Part shown: piece after piece, positions 23,115 to 33,495 of the stretch
Position numbering within the stretch: position 1 is the first letter of the stretch
How the letters are laid out: each line of letters opens with the position of its first letter
Source: Sorghum bicolor
Taxonomy: Eukaryota; Streptophyta; Magnoliopsida; Poales; Poaceae
Reading direction: 5' to 3'
Length of the DNA: 64,000 nt
Assembly (NCBI RefSeq): GCF_000003195.3
Contig: NC_012878.2
Location: 8,925,945 to 8,989,944 of the forward strand
Notes under the pieces: generated by a model
What the model was told of the DNA's origin: nothing
Seen by the model: only the letters and a program-made list of their open reading frames with translations
Databases searched by the model: none
Translations under genes and position numbers: made by a program

Positions 23115-25071
23115 TGAAAGGTCCTAATATGGCTAGAGGGGGGGTGAATAGCCTATTTAAAAATTCTACAAACTCACTAGAGCAAAAGGTTAGTAAATAA
23201 CAAAGCGAAGCTTTTTGCTCTAGCTCTAAAGGGGTGTTTGCAAGCCACCTACCCAACAATTCTAGTTGCTAAGATCTCTATGCACACAAGAACTAAGTCT
23301 CTACAAGTTACACTAGAGAACTAAGCTACACAAGTCAAAGTAAGCAACTAAACTAGTTACACTAGTTTGCGGTAAATAAAGATAAGATGAGATATTTATA
23401 CCGCCGTGTAGGGGATGAACCAATCACCAATATAAACAATCAAGCACCTGGAGAATGCCAATCAAACACAATTGAGACACCGATTTTTCTCCCGAGGTTC
23501 ACGTGCTTGCCGGCACGCTACGTCCCCGTTGTGTCGACCAACACTTGGTGGTTCGGTGGCTATGAGGTGTAGCACGAACCTCGTCCTCACTAGGACACCA
23601 CAAGAACCCACCCACAAGTGAGGTAACTCAATGACACGAGCAATCCACTAGAGTTACCTTTCGGCTCTCCGCCGGAGAAGGTACAAGACCCCTCACAATC
23701 ACCGGGAGATGGCCACGAACAATCACCAACTCGTGCCAATCCTCCTCCGCTGCTCCAAGCCGTCTAGGTGGCGGCAACCACCAAGAGTAACAAGAAAACC
23801 GCAGCCAAATCGATCCCCAAGTGCCACTAGATGCAATGACTCAAGCAAATGCACTTGGAATCACTCCCAATCTCACAAAGATGTTTAATCTATGAAGGAG
23901 ATGAGTGGGAGGTGTTTGCTTAGGCTCACAAGGATGTTATGTCTGTTAGAATGCCAAGAGAGTAAGCCCCAAGCCGGCCAAACACGTATTTATACCCCCT
24001 CAAGCAAATAGAGCCGTTGGCTCTTTCACTGGGCGAAACACGGGGTCACCGGACGCTCTTAAAGGGGCACCGGACGCTCAACCCTTGCGTCCGGTGCTCC
24101 AACGTCAGCCGCGTGTCAGAATCTAACGGTAACCTACAGAGCACCGGACGCTGAGCAGGTTGGCACCGGACGCGTCCGGTGCACACCGGACTCATGCGCA
24201 GAGAGCTCCACAAACTCGCAGGGTCACCGGACGCAAGCCACCGGACGCACCCTCAGCGTCCGGTGCTCACCGGACCCATGCGCAGAGAGGGTCGCAAAAC
24301 GCCCGCACACCGGACGCTAACCACCGGACGCTCAAGCCAGCGTCCGGTGCCTATCGTCCGGTGCCTAACCCTAACCGAGTCGGGCAGCCTGCACACCGGA
24401 CGCTCAGACACAGCATCCGGTGCCTCTGAGCCAGCGTCCGGTGAGTGTTCCTCAGCGAGAAACACTCCCGCGACTTCTCCAAATTTCCCTCCGGCGCAAT
24501 AGAAAATATGCACTACATTTTCTCGAAAAGCGCCGAATCCCGCCTCGCAAGCTCGGCGGGAGGGAGAGAGGAACCCATCCTCTCTCTACCCTTCAAACTC
24601 CACCTCCTTCTCAAAGTGTGCCAACACCACAACGTGTAAACCAACAAGTGCACGTGTGTTAGCAATTTCACAATCATTTTCTTCGAAGAAGTTAAGTTAG
24701 CTCACTAGGTTCTAAATGCATGCACATGAACAATAACACCTAGTGGCACTTGATAACCGCTTAGCCAAAGAATTCCCCTCTTTATAGTATGGCTATCTAT
24801 CCTAAATGTGATCACACCCTCTATGGTGTCTTGATCACCAAAAACAAAACCCTAAGCAATACCTTTGCCTTGATCTCCATAGGATTTTGTTTTTCTCTTT
24901 CTTCTTTTCCAAGTTGAGCACTTGATCATCTTGTGGTCATCACCATCATCACCATGATCATCACTTGCTCCATCACTTGGCATGTACCAACCTCATTAAG
25001 TCTACACACACTTAGTATAGAGGTTAGTACTAGGGTTTCATCAATTATCTAAAACCAAACTAGGGCTTTCA
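23115..25071 (-). mobile_element. solo LTR B, same family, inverted and nested in LTR A
   Basis: It runs from TGAAAGGTCC to GGGCTTTCA with a perfect duplication GCTAT (23110-23114 and 25072-25076). It is in opposite orientation to A: the TATA (TATAAATACG) is on the minus strand near 23988-23997. Because A and B are inverted homologues, the first 100 or so bases right of 23115 form a large inverted repeat with the bases left of it. B is 1957 bases and non-coding. Confidence 0.8.
24045..24445. repeat. GC-rich palindrome array in LTR B
   Basis: CACCGGACGC and GCGTCCGGTG words alternate across about 400 bases, upstream of the minus-strand TATA at about 23990. The arrangement mirrors LTR A. Confidence 0.75.
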
Positions 25072-26814
25072 GCTATTCATCCCTCCCTCTAGCCATATAG
25101 GACCTTTCAGTCTATCATAGGCTGAATCACATCTCTCAAGTGAATGTCATTACCATAAGTGTTCAAATGTATAGCAATCTTAACAATATAATGCAACATC
25201 AGTGGAGATGTAGGATAGTAAACACTAGACAATGCAACGGTAGCATCATAAAAAAGTTCAAGGAACTTGAAATTTTTTTGAGCAACAGCCCAATGCTCTT
25301 CAGTTATAAGCAACTCACCATTCTCACCTCTGGGATAGTTGGCATGTATGAATGTAGTGAAAGGTTCTTTGTGGGGTATCAAAGTCTTAAGCATGAGATA
25401 GGTAGAGTTCCATCTTACCTCCATGTCCAATTGAAACTTTCTAGGCTTAATACCAGCTGCAATGCACAAGTTTTTGTATGCTGCAATTCTCTGGTTAGAT
25501 GAGTTCATAAATTATATTGCAGTCCTAAAAACTTCAATCAAAGGTTTTAGATACTCAAGTGCCTCCTTAACAATCAGGTTGATAATATGGCATGCACAAC
25601 GCTGATGTAAGAACTTTGTACTAACAGCAGACTCAGGCTGTCTTAGATCCTCTGGAGGAATCTCAAGACCAAGATATTTACATAAAATAGGTCTAAGCAA
25701 ACACATAACAGCAACATTAGATGATGCATTGTCCAAAGTAACAGAAAACACCTTTTCAAGCACACCATACTAAGCAAGAATAGATGCAACTCTATCAGCA
25801 ATGTTTTGTCCATTATGAGAACAGTCAATAAGCACAAGACCAAGAACCCTCTTTTCAAGTTGCCAATCAGGGTTTATGTAATGAGCAACAACACTAAGGT
25901 AATCCTCCTTAGCTTTGCCAGACCATATATCAGAAGTAAGGCACACACAATTAATTGCATCAGAAGACAGCACCTCAACAAGCTTACTCTTTCTATCATA
26001 AAACATTTTGGCCAAGTCTCTAGTAGTGGTTTGTGTAGAGACAGCCTTGAATCTAGGATTGTGAGCATTAACAATGCATTCCTCAAATGCAGCAGATTCA
26101 CCCAAGCTGATAGCAACATCTACCCTAGAAAGGAACCTACACAGTTCAGTACGAGCACGCATCGGACAATACTCCCAATTACACATAAAACCATGAGGAT
26201 TGAAAGAGATGTGGGTTTGACTATATCCCCTTGTTTTCTCTTTTCTCTTAGCACACTTATCCCTATGCCGACGGAGGTGGCCAGTGCCAACAGCAGATCT
26301 ACCAGATTACTCCTTCTTACAGTGGATGCAGATGGCACCATACCTTATTTTCTTACCTTTGGGTCCCATTTTGAAGAGCTTCTCGAAATCATTCCATACA
26401 TCAGAGGTAGACGAAAAGGATACAGGTCATCAACGTCATTGGCTTCAGCACCACCTCCTTCACCTTCAAGGTCGATGGGGTCCTCTGCGTCAGTGCCTCT
26501 ACCGGGTATAGCGTCACGGCCGAAGAGCTCTTCAAGCTCGTCGTCGCCCATGTCGTCCTCATCGGAATCACCAGGGAGGTTGTGCTGCCTCTTCATCTCT
26601 TCGGCCATGGCAGTCACACTAGTCTCTGTCTCCATCTCAGAGACAGAGGTAGAGGGAGCCTCGGCCGGCAGCGTACTGACGGATCCGCCGCCTCCTATCC
26701 TCAACTGGCTGCCAAATGATGAAAATATAAGAAGTAGAACATGTCGGAGAAGCAAAGAATAATATGAAGTGAGGTAGGAGTCGGAGCAAGAAGGATTTCT
26801 TACCTCGAAACGGG

Positions 26815-26842
26815 CGGCGACGGGGACGGGGACGGGGACGGA
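26815..26842. repeat. GGGGAC hexamer run
   Basis: Several copies of GGGGAC follow one another, in the presumptive 5' region of the hAT transposase gene. It is a short microsatellite. Confidence 0.6.
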
Positions 26843-27521
26843 GCAGCAGCTCCGAGCAGCAGCGGATCAGCAGATCTGCACAAACAAGGTGAACGAATCA
26901 AAACTTGAGTAGCAATAGAGGAAGAGAACTAGAGAAGAGAAGACAACAGAGGAGTGGGGACTGGGGAACTTGCTGACCTGCTTCTCGGAGCTCCGGCGAT
27001 GTATCTGCCGCTGCCAGAGACGGAGATGTAGGTGTGGAGACGACGGCGATCCGCCGTCGCCCACGCCCCCGCTCGTCGCCCTTCGCCATGGCTGACGCCT
27101 GACGGAGACAACGGGGGAGGGAGGGGATTGGAGTCTCTGCGTCAGCGCTCAGCGGCGGCTGTCGGACGGAGGAAGAGGAATGGAACTAGGGTTTGGAGTG
27201 AGGACGGAATGGCCGGTGGGGCGGGATTATATAGCGCTGCCTCTCCAACCCTAAATGGCCAACGACTCAGATCAATCGGGGCAGGGATCCGACGGCTGCT
27301 GGGAGAAATCTCGTGCCTGATGCGGGCTAGGCCATTTAGCCGGGCCGTGCCCGTGCTGGCCCATGGGCCGAAGTGGCGACCCAGGCACGGGCTCGAGTGC
27401 GGGCCGTGCCTGGCACTGGCACGCAGGCTACCGGGCCGGGTCGTGCTTAGGCCGTGCTTTTTCGTGTCGTGCCTAGGCCGGCCCAGCGTGCCTGGCCCGT
27501 TTGGAAAAGATTAACGAGGTG

Positions 27522-28934
27522 CACGGTCTGTTTTTCGACGGCCTATCTAGCGTGGCTCCAGCTAGTTTCTACTAATATTGTTACATCGTGACACATATAT
27601 TACAGAGCACTTTCTATCTCTCCATCTCAACAATTATTAAAGATAATATAAAAGAACCGACCTCTACAAAAGTAAATTATATAAAACCCTCTAATAATTA
27701 AATTTGTATAAGCTACCACCTTCGTGTCATTATTAAAAACACACAGGAATCATTAAACCTGCATCTAAAATATCATTCATGATAATACAAAGTACTCCAT
27801 GCGTGCTTCTGACTTACCCATGTTAGCCATTGTCGGTATTAAGAAAAAACACCAAATCTAATTATACATGCATGATGTGTGCTATCAATATATGTAGATC
27901 AGTCATATGTACATGCAACAAACAACGAGCATATTGATTTTTTCTTACTTTCAAACATTTGTATCTCAAGCTAACACTTCAACTCAACATATATCAAGCA
28001 CACATAGATGTGCGATGTAAGGATAAAAACTATATGTCGTTTCTCTTAAATTTATAAGGTGAGGGTGGTTTTATCCCTCATGGGGAAAAAAACCCTTGCA
28101 AAACACGTTAAAACGTAACTTAGATCTGAACTAGCCCATAAAAACCAGCCTTGTCAGTTCCAAAACCGGCCTAACCGATTTTTTCAGGGTAGAAAACCTT
28201 CCCAAAATCATAATTAATTCATCGAGACTCCAAAAGAGGTTAGGTCATATGTGTTTTTTATCAGCTCAATGGGAGCAATGTAATGGTGCAATCCATTTTT
28301 TAATTTGAGAAAGTTGAAAAACCAGTCTAGCCAGTTTTGGGAACCGGTCCCCGAAAAAATGACATAGAAGTATGTACGTCGAACAAATTTAGGTGTCAAC
28401 AATCGGCAATAATTTTGTTGTTGATCTTTATACTCAAGACTTGTATATCTTAGAATAATTATGTCACGAAGGAGCACAGCTTCACAAAGTAGAAACTAAA
28501 TAAATTTTAATGGAAAATATTTCTTAGTATGTTTTTTTCTGCATTATAAGAGCATTAATATACTAAGAAATATTGGTTTCTTATTTCACCTTGTTGAGAC
28601 CTCTAAGTTGGTCTCTCCTTTACGGTGACCATAGTCTCGTCGTATGCAGATAAGTAGTGGCAGAAAACACAAAGATGCTACTCCCCGTTTGGAGCATGCA
28701 CAGGTACTCTGTCTCCCGTGAGATTTGTATGCAAGATTTTTTTTCTCTCTCTTGTCAACGTGTTTGAACCCTGGATTTCACAGGATAATGAAGAAAAGTA
28801 CATGCATGGAGACCTGACGAATGTGGGAATTGAAGAGGGCGCTGGCTGTCGCCCACACGGAGACGACGAAAAAGAATGAATAGCAGGAGGACAGCCGCGC
28901 CGGCCACACGGAGGAGACGACGACGGCGTCCTAC
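27522..28934. other. AT-rich intergenic DNA, no gene seen
   Basis: Many stops occur in all frames. Words such as ACCGGTC/ACCGGCC near 28140-28350 hint at an old element, but no ends could be matched. Confidence 0.4.
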
Positions 28935-29178
28935 AGCCTTGTTTACATGTGAAAATATTTTAGATTTCGCTACTGTATCACTTTTTTTTATTTGTGGCAA
29001 ATATTGTCTAATCATAAACTAACTAGGATCAAAAAATTCATCTCGCGATTTATAAGTAAACTGTGCAATTAATTTTTTATTTTCATCTATATTTAGTGCT
29101 TCATGCATGTATCACAAAATTCGATGTGACGGGAAATCTCGAAAACTTTTTGGTTTTTTGGGTGAACTAAACAAGGCC
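28935..29178. mobile_element. MITE, GGCCTTGTTTAG family, copy 5
   Basis: It starts AGCCTTGTTTACATG and ends GAACTAAACAAGGCC. The interior keeps TAATCATAAACTAACTAGG and AAAATTCGATGTGACGGG. It lies directly against the next copy. Confidence 0.8.
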
Positions 29179-29405
29179 TTAGTTCTGAAAAGATTTCGGA
29201 TTTCGGTATTGTAGCATTTTTGTTTTTATTTAACAAATATTATCCAATCATTGACTAACTAGGCTCAAAAGATTTATATCGTGATTTATAGGTAAATTGT
29301 ACAATTAGTTTTTGTTTTCATGTATATCTAATGCTTTATGCATGTGCTCCAAAATTCGATGTAACGGAAATCTTGAAAAGTTTTTTGTTTTTGGATGAAC
29401 TAGCC
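29175..29405. mobile_element. MITE, GGCCTTGTTTAG family, copy 6, tandem to copy 5
   Basis: It begins at the GGCC shared with copy 5 (GGCCTTAGTTCTGAAAAG), keeps CAATCATTGACTAACTAGGC and CAAAATTCGATGTAACGG, and ends GGATGAACTAGCC. Same orientation as copy 5. Confidence 0.65.
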
Positions 29406-30280
29406 TACGTGTCATCCTCGTCCCAAAAGCTAGGTAGCCAGAATGGGGTTGAAGAAGAGAGACCTTGGGAACGAAGCTTTGGTAGCTTACCTGCCCCCGC
29501 CGCAGCCGGCAGGGCGTCGGGTCAACGCCGGGATGCGTCTCCATGAAGCACAGAGTTCAGTCAGCAGACTCGGAACAAGCTTGGCGGCAAAGCTTCACCT
29601 CCGTTGACAAATCTGTTTGGATGGGCGAATTTTGTGCATCGACGACCACGCCCACGCACCACCCTACGAGTCGACCGTATTGCTAGATGTATCAAAAAGG
29701 TTAAAAAAAAACTTATATTTTAGAAGTAACATGTATAGTTTTTGATATGCATTTGTCGCAGTGTTTGATCCGAAAACTCACAGAAGAAACAATTAAGAGC
29801 AACAAGCAGTGTTGCGGAAAGCACCAAAGCCTCGCCGCGAAGCTACCACGGTACGTACCACCGGCACCATTGACGACGAATTGTGGAAATTTCACTCCTG
29901 CGCACGATGCGACGGACCGGTTCACCATTGACGAATTATGGGCTTTTTGGTTTTGGTTGGTCGTCGGGGAACAACGCGTGTGCCGGTCTCCCACGAGAGC
30001 TCTCCGAGGTCTCGAGACGAAAACTAGGACAGCGCTCTGTCTGTCTGCCCTGGAACTACGAATTGTTCCATTCAACACGAATCCAACCTTTTTTGGCTTT
30101 GCCTGCTGCCTGCACAAGCTCGCACGTCGCAGCCTCTGAGAACTGAACATGCAATTTAGCTGTAGTTTTCGACGGGCAAAGCATCGTACGTGCCTTGCAT
30201 TCCGCACTGCGGCACCCCTGACCGTACGAGTAGAACGGGTCGAGCACTTCATTCACTGCGGTCAGACTCAGTAGTAGTAA
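29406..30280. other. intergenic DNA, no gene seen
   Basis: Overlapping short open frames on both strands (29713-30252) show no known motif and no splice structure. Confidence 0.4.
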
Positions 30281-30528
30281 GGCCTTGTTTAGTTCCCACC
30301 GAAAACCAAAATATTTTTCAAGATTCTTCGTCACATCGAATCTTGTGGTACATGCATGAAGCATTAAATATAAATGAAAAAAAACTAATTATACAGTTTG
30401 TCTGTAAATCACGAGATGAATCTTTTGATTCTAGTTAGTCCATAATTGAACAATATTTACTACAAACAAATGAAAATACTATAGTAACAAAATCTAAAAA
30501 TATTTCACATCTAAATCTAAATAAGGCC
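30281..30528. mobile_element. MITE, GGCCTTGTTTAG family, copy 7
   Basis: Its ends are GGCCTTGTTTAGTTCCC and CTAAATAAGGCC. The flanks are TAA on the left and TGA on the right, an imperfect 3-base duplication. The interior carries CACATCGAATCTTGTGG and CACGAGATGAATCTTTTG. Confidence 0.85.
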
Positions 30529-30720
30529 TGAGGAGTCGGTGATGGACGGTCAACGCAGATGACCCAAGCGTTTGCGTCAGTCAGTCAGTGCAACTCGCTT
30601 TTGAGTTTTGGTGACGTCGTCTCGTCGAGCTTGCGAGGACCGGCACGGCACCTTGTAACACATTCCCGACGCAAGAGAGACAGCTGTCCAGAGAGTGATC
30701 AGCTACAAGCTCCGTCGGCT

Positions 30721-31020
30721 CCGGATACAGCAGATCCTGACGACGAGGAGCTCAAGCTTATCAGTCGAATCAGCCGGATACAGCAGATCCTGACGACGAG
30801 GAGGTCAAGCTTATCAGTCGAATTAGCTGGTTACCAAACGAATAACGCGGCAAACAAACCTGAGTTTATAGTACTTTTTCTACGAGGAGGACAAGTTGAC
30901 TCCATTGCAAACAAACCTGAGTTTATAGTACTTTTTCTACGAGGAGGGCAAGTTGACTCCATTGCAAACAAACCTGAGTTTATAGTACTTTTTCTACGAG
31001 GAGGGCAAGTTGACTCCATT
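30721..31020 (+). repeat. two adjacent tandem repeats: 53 bp x2 and 57 bp x3
   Basis: A 53-base unit beginning CCGGATACAGCAGATCC is repeated at 30721 and 30774. Then a 57-base unit beginning GCAAACAAACCTGAG occurs three times (30850-30906, 30907-30963, 30964-31020) with almost no differences. An open frame (30559-31059, 166 codons) crosses both; in it the 57-base unit gives three copies of a 19-residue peptide (NKPEFIVLFLRGGQVDSIA). No homologue is recognised, and the 53-base unit is not a multiple of three, so coding is doubtful. Confidence 0.85.
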
Positions 31021-31059
31021 CGCTTACCTTATAGGTCCTATTTTTTCTGTAGTCAATAA

Positions 31060-32059
31060 TATTCTTTTCTTATAATAAATAATGAACAATACTTTCAGCT
31101 GTAGCTTTTCATTTCAGATCAGCGAATAGGTCTTAAGTACATATAGAGAGGATTGAATCCAGGCTAATGGTCCGGTGTTTGTTTTTCGTCCTCGAACAGT
31201 TCTGCGCATAAGTTTTCCATGGGCCCAAACTGCATTGTTTCTCCAGCCCACTTGAACTGCTAAAAAACTATTCCATGAGGTATAATATAAGACTTCTTAT
31301 TTTTTGAGACAGCATTTTTTCCCGTTCATGTCTCTCAATAATTTTAGGAGATAATAGATAAATCTATCAGGAAAAAACTTGTAAGGTAAGCTACTGCAAA
31401 TCAGTCCACAGCTTAGTATCTCATACTTGTATAATAAGGAGTAAAAAAATGCATACTTGCAAAGACTAGATGACTGGCCTGTTCGTTTGTTTGAAAAGTC
31501 ATGGCTAAAAATACTGTTCGCTTATTTATTGTGACAAAAAAAACTACTAAATGGTAGGTAGATTCGGTAGATAAGCTTAAACGAACATACTCCTTGTAAA
31601 GCGCAGAGTCAGTATCTCGACATTTCCCTAAACTATCGTACGTGTAGATGTGCTGAGCTACCTGTTGTTGCTTCCTATCTTGGCAATCAAGGCATCACGA
31701 GAAATTATTAACAAATATAATGCCTGATGCGACAGTGTAGAGTTGTGTACGATCAGGTCAACAAACACTTGCATTGGGTTGCTTATTGGTGAGAGCCGGG
31801 CCAGATTTGTACTTGGCAGTTGTGTTGTGTGATCCATCTTCGGTCTGGATAATGCGTGTGAGTACGGAGAAAATCCGTGGCAACTGGCAACTGCAGTGGT
31901 TAACCTCTGGTTCTGCTTTTAAATTTTTTCAGTACCAACCTTATAAAAAAAATATACATATCAATACCAATGCTGACATTTGGCAGTGTTACTTGGAGCC
32001 GCCGGCGCACGCGAACAAATCCGAGACGGTTACACGAAGAGGTCACAGTTTCTGTTTTA
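31060..32059. other. intergenic DNA with one short MITE
   Basis: No gene is seen. At about 31474-31590 an element with ends GGCCTGTTCGTTTG and AAACGAACA contains GTCATGGCTAAAAATACTG, a common grass MITE. The remainder is AT-rich. Confidence 0.5.
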
Positions 32060-32290
32060 GGACTTGTTTAGTTCACCCAAAAATTAAAAAGTTTCAAGAT
32101 TATCCGTCACATCGAATCTTTCGGAAACATTTAATATAGATGAAAATAAAAACTAATTGCACAGCTTATCTATAAATCACGAGATGAATCTTTTGATCTT
32201 AGTTAGTTTATAATTGGACAATATTTGCCACAAACAAACGAAAGTGCTACAGTAGCGAAATCCAAAATCTTTTCGCATCTAAACAAGGCC
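32060..32290. mobile_element. MITE, GGCCTTGTTTAG family, copy 8
   Basis: Its ends are GGACTTGTTTAGTTCACCC and CATCTAAACAAGGCC, with a perfect TTA duplication (32057-32059 and 32291-32293). This is the best-preserved target site of the family in the window. Confidence 0.88.
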
Positions 32291-32540
32291 TTAAGAGGTG
32301 TCAAATTGAGGTCACATTTTCTGTTTTAATTCCTACCCCCCAGAGGCGTACATGGAAAGCAATTGGTTCCGGCTGAACTCCATAGAGAACGTACTTGGCT
32401 GTCGTCTGTCAATCTTGACTTAACGCCTTGCAGTTACCCATGAAATGGAGCTCGTAAGAGTTTTCATCTCTTGGTGGTGTGATTTTAGGTGCTTATCGAC
32501 TTGCCTCGATAATGGGAGTTGTAGCATTTTTTGCTCTACC

Positions 32541-33487
32541 CAGGGGCGGACCTAGGAATTAGGAGCAGGGTATGCCCATGGTAAAATTTTTTTGGATGAA
32601 CAACAGAAAATGTTCAAACTAAATTTGTTCCATAACAAATTGAGATTACAAAATATTGGAAGAAAATTACAATTAAATTTTAACTCTTCATTTTTTAGAA
32701 TGGAAATGCCACTGCCTGTCTGCCTACAAATCAAATGCATTGCACATCTATAAACTTGCTTTGTCAATTTCTAATTGATAACTTTCCTAATTGAAGGATA
32801 CATATAGGAAAGAGATTTGAGTTTTATTACCTTCGAGTAACTGAGTCAAGCAAAAGCCGCAAAGGGGGGTGTCGTGCGGTCGTGGCCGACTGGCCGGCTC
32901 CCGGCTGGCTGCGTGGCGCCGCGGCGTAGGGACGCCCGATGCCAGGGACCGCTCTGTCACCGTCTCACCGGCGACCGCGCGGCCTCCGTGCTCAAGTCCA
33001 CCGTCTTCGCCTCTTCTGCTCTTCGGCGCGCTCGGCCGCACCTGCGAGGCCGCGAGCCCACGACGCGACACGCTCCGCACGCGACGGGACACTAGATGCC
33101 GGGGAGCGGAGCCGCCGGAGGCCGGAGCAGCAGCGCGGGGACACTGGCCGGCGGCGCGTCAGTCAGTGGCGAGCCGAGTCGCGAGCGGCGGCGGCGCGGC
33201 GCGTGGTCGAGAGTCGCGGCTGCGGCGCGTCAGTCTTTGGGGATTTTGGGGGATTGGGGACGTGAGTGCCTGAGTGGGAAGGTTAGATGGGCCATGAGCC
33301 GTCTGGATTCACGTGGTTTATGGGCTGCTTTCGAGTTAGAGGTGAATTGCTGAATAAAATGATCCAGAAACATAGAGAAACCTTATAAATATTATACATG
33401 TATATACTTCAAATACCTATTAAATTTTTTCGCAAAAATGTAGGGTATGCCCGGGAATACCCGGGCACAACTGTAGGTCCCTCCATG
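32541..33487. mobile_element. non-autonomous hAT (Tip100-like) element carrying a GC-rich segment
   Basis: The left end CAGGGGCGGACCTAGG and the right end CCTACAGTT...TAGGTCCCTCCATG are imperfect inverted repeats. A perfect 8-base duplication GCTCTACC flanks them (32533-32540 and 33488-33495). CAGGGGCGGA-type ends are common in plant hAT elements of the Tip100 group. The outer parts are AT-rich, but about 32850-33260 is strongly GC-rich with several overlapping long frames. No transposase was recognised. Confidence 0.8.
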
Positions 33488-33495
33488 GCTCTACC

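Larger units (their letters stand above)
21262..25109 (+). mobile_element. solo LTR A of a Sirevirus-type copia, itself interrupted
   Basis: The unit starts TGAAAGCCCTAG and ends GGACCTTTCA, with a perfect 5-base duplication GTCTA on both sides (21257-21261 and 25110-25114). It contains no internal retroelement genes. Plus-strand orientation is shown by the TATA-like CTATTTATATG at 22271 and by the right end, which resembles the CTATTCACCCCCCCTCTAG end of Sirevirus LTRs (changed here to TATTCATCCCTCCCTCTAG). A second LTR of the family sits at 23115-25071. Without it, LTR A would be about 1.89 kb. Confidence 0.8.
20581..26755 (-). pseudogene. hAT transposase, decayed and split by an insertion
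   Basis: Read on the minus strand from 26755: an acidic N-terminal region (GDSDEDDMGDDELEELFG), a BED-type zinc finger after a frame change near 26350 (CIHC, then GTGHLRRHRDKC), the RNase H-like core (VCLTSDIWSGKAKEDYLSV at about 25930; SVTLDNASSNV at about 25730; KFQLDMEVRWNSTYLML at about 25430), then IQPMID at 25118. After the LTR insertion the frame resumes at 21256 with KYNKYWRDIPLLYSF. The hAT dimerisation domain follows (SSESTFSMTGTIIED, near 20735). In-frame stops occur near 26310, 25770 and 25512 and frame changes near 26350 and 21170. No active protein is possible. Confidence 0.88.
19882..27513 (-). mobile_element. hAT transposon with subterminal GTGCC arrays, interrupted
   Basis: Imperfect inverted ends (TAAACTTTTTCAAACACGCTG on the left; the inverse of TAATCTTTTCCAAACGGGCC on the right) are flanked by ACGAGGAG (19874-19881) and ACGAGGTG (27514-27521), an 8-base duplication with one mismatch. 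Both subterminal regions (about 19905-20060 and 27320-27500) are dense in GGCACG/CGTGCC words, typical binding-site arrays of hAT elements. The transposase lies on the minus strand. A 3.85 kb LTR insertion at 21262-25109 splits it; without it the element would be about 3.8 kb. Confidence 0.85.

Noticed and set aside
23003..23259. Two mirror-image short ORFs with nearly the same peptide on opposite strands
   Set aside because: They arise from the inverted junction between LTRs A and B, not from genes.
24045..24445. CRISPR-like alternation of short repeats
   Set aside because: Spacing is irregular, units are palindromic and the context is a plant LTR; CRISPR arrays do not occur in plant nuclear DNA.
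25806..26762. Open frame of 318 codons on the plus strand
   Set aside because: It is antisense to the hAT transposase domains and shows no motif of its own.
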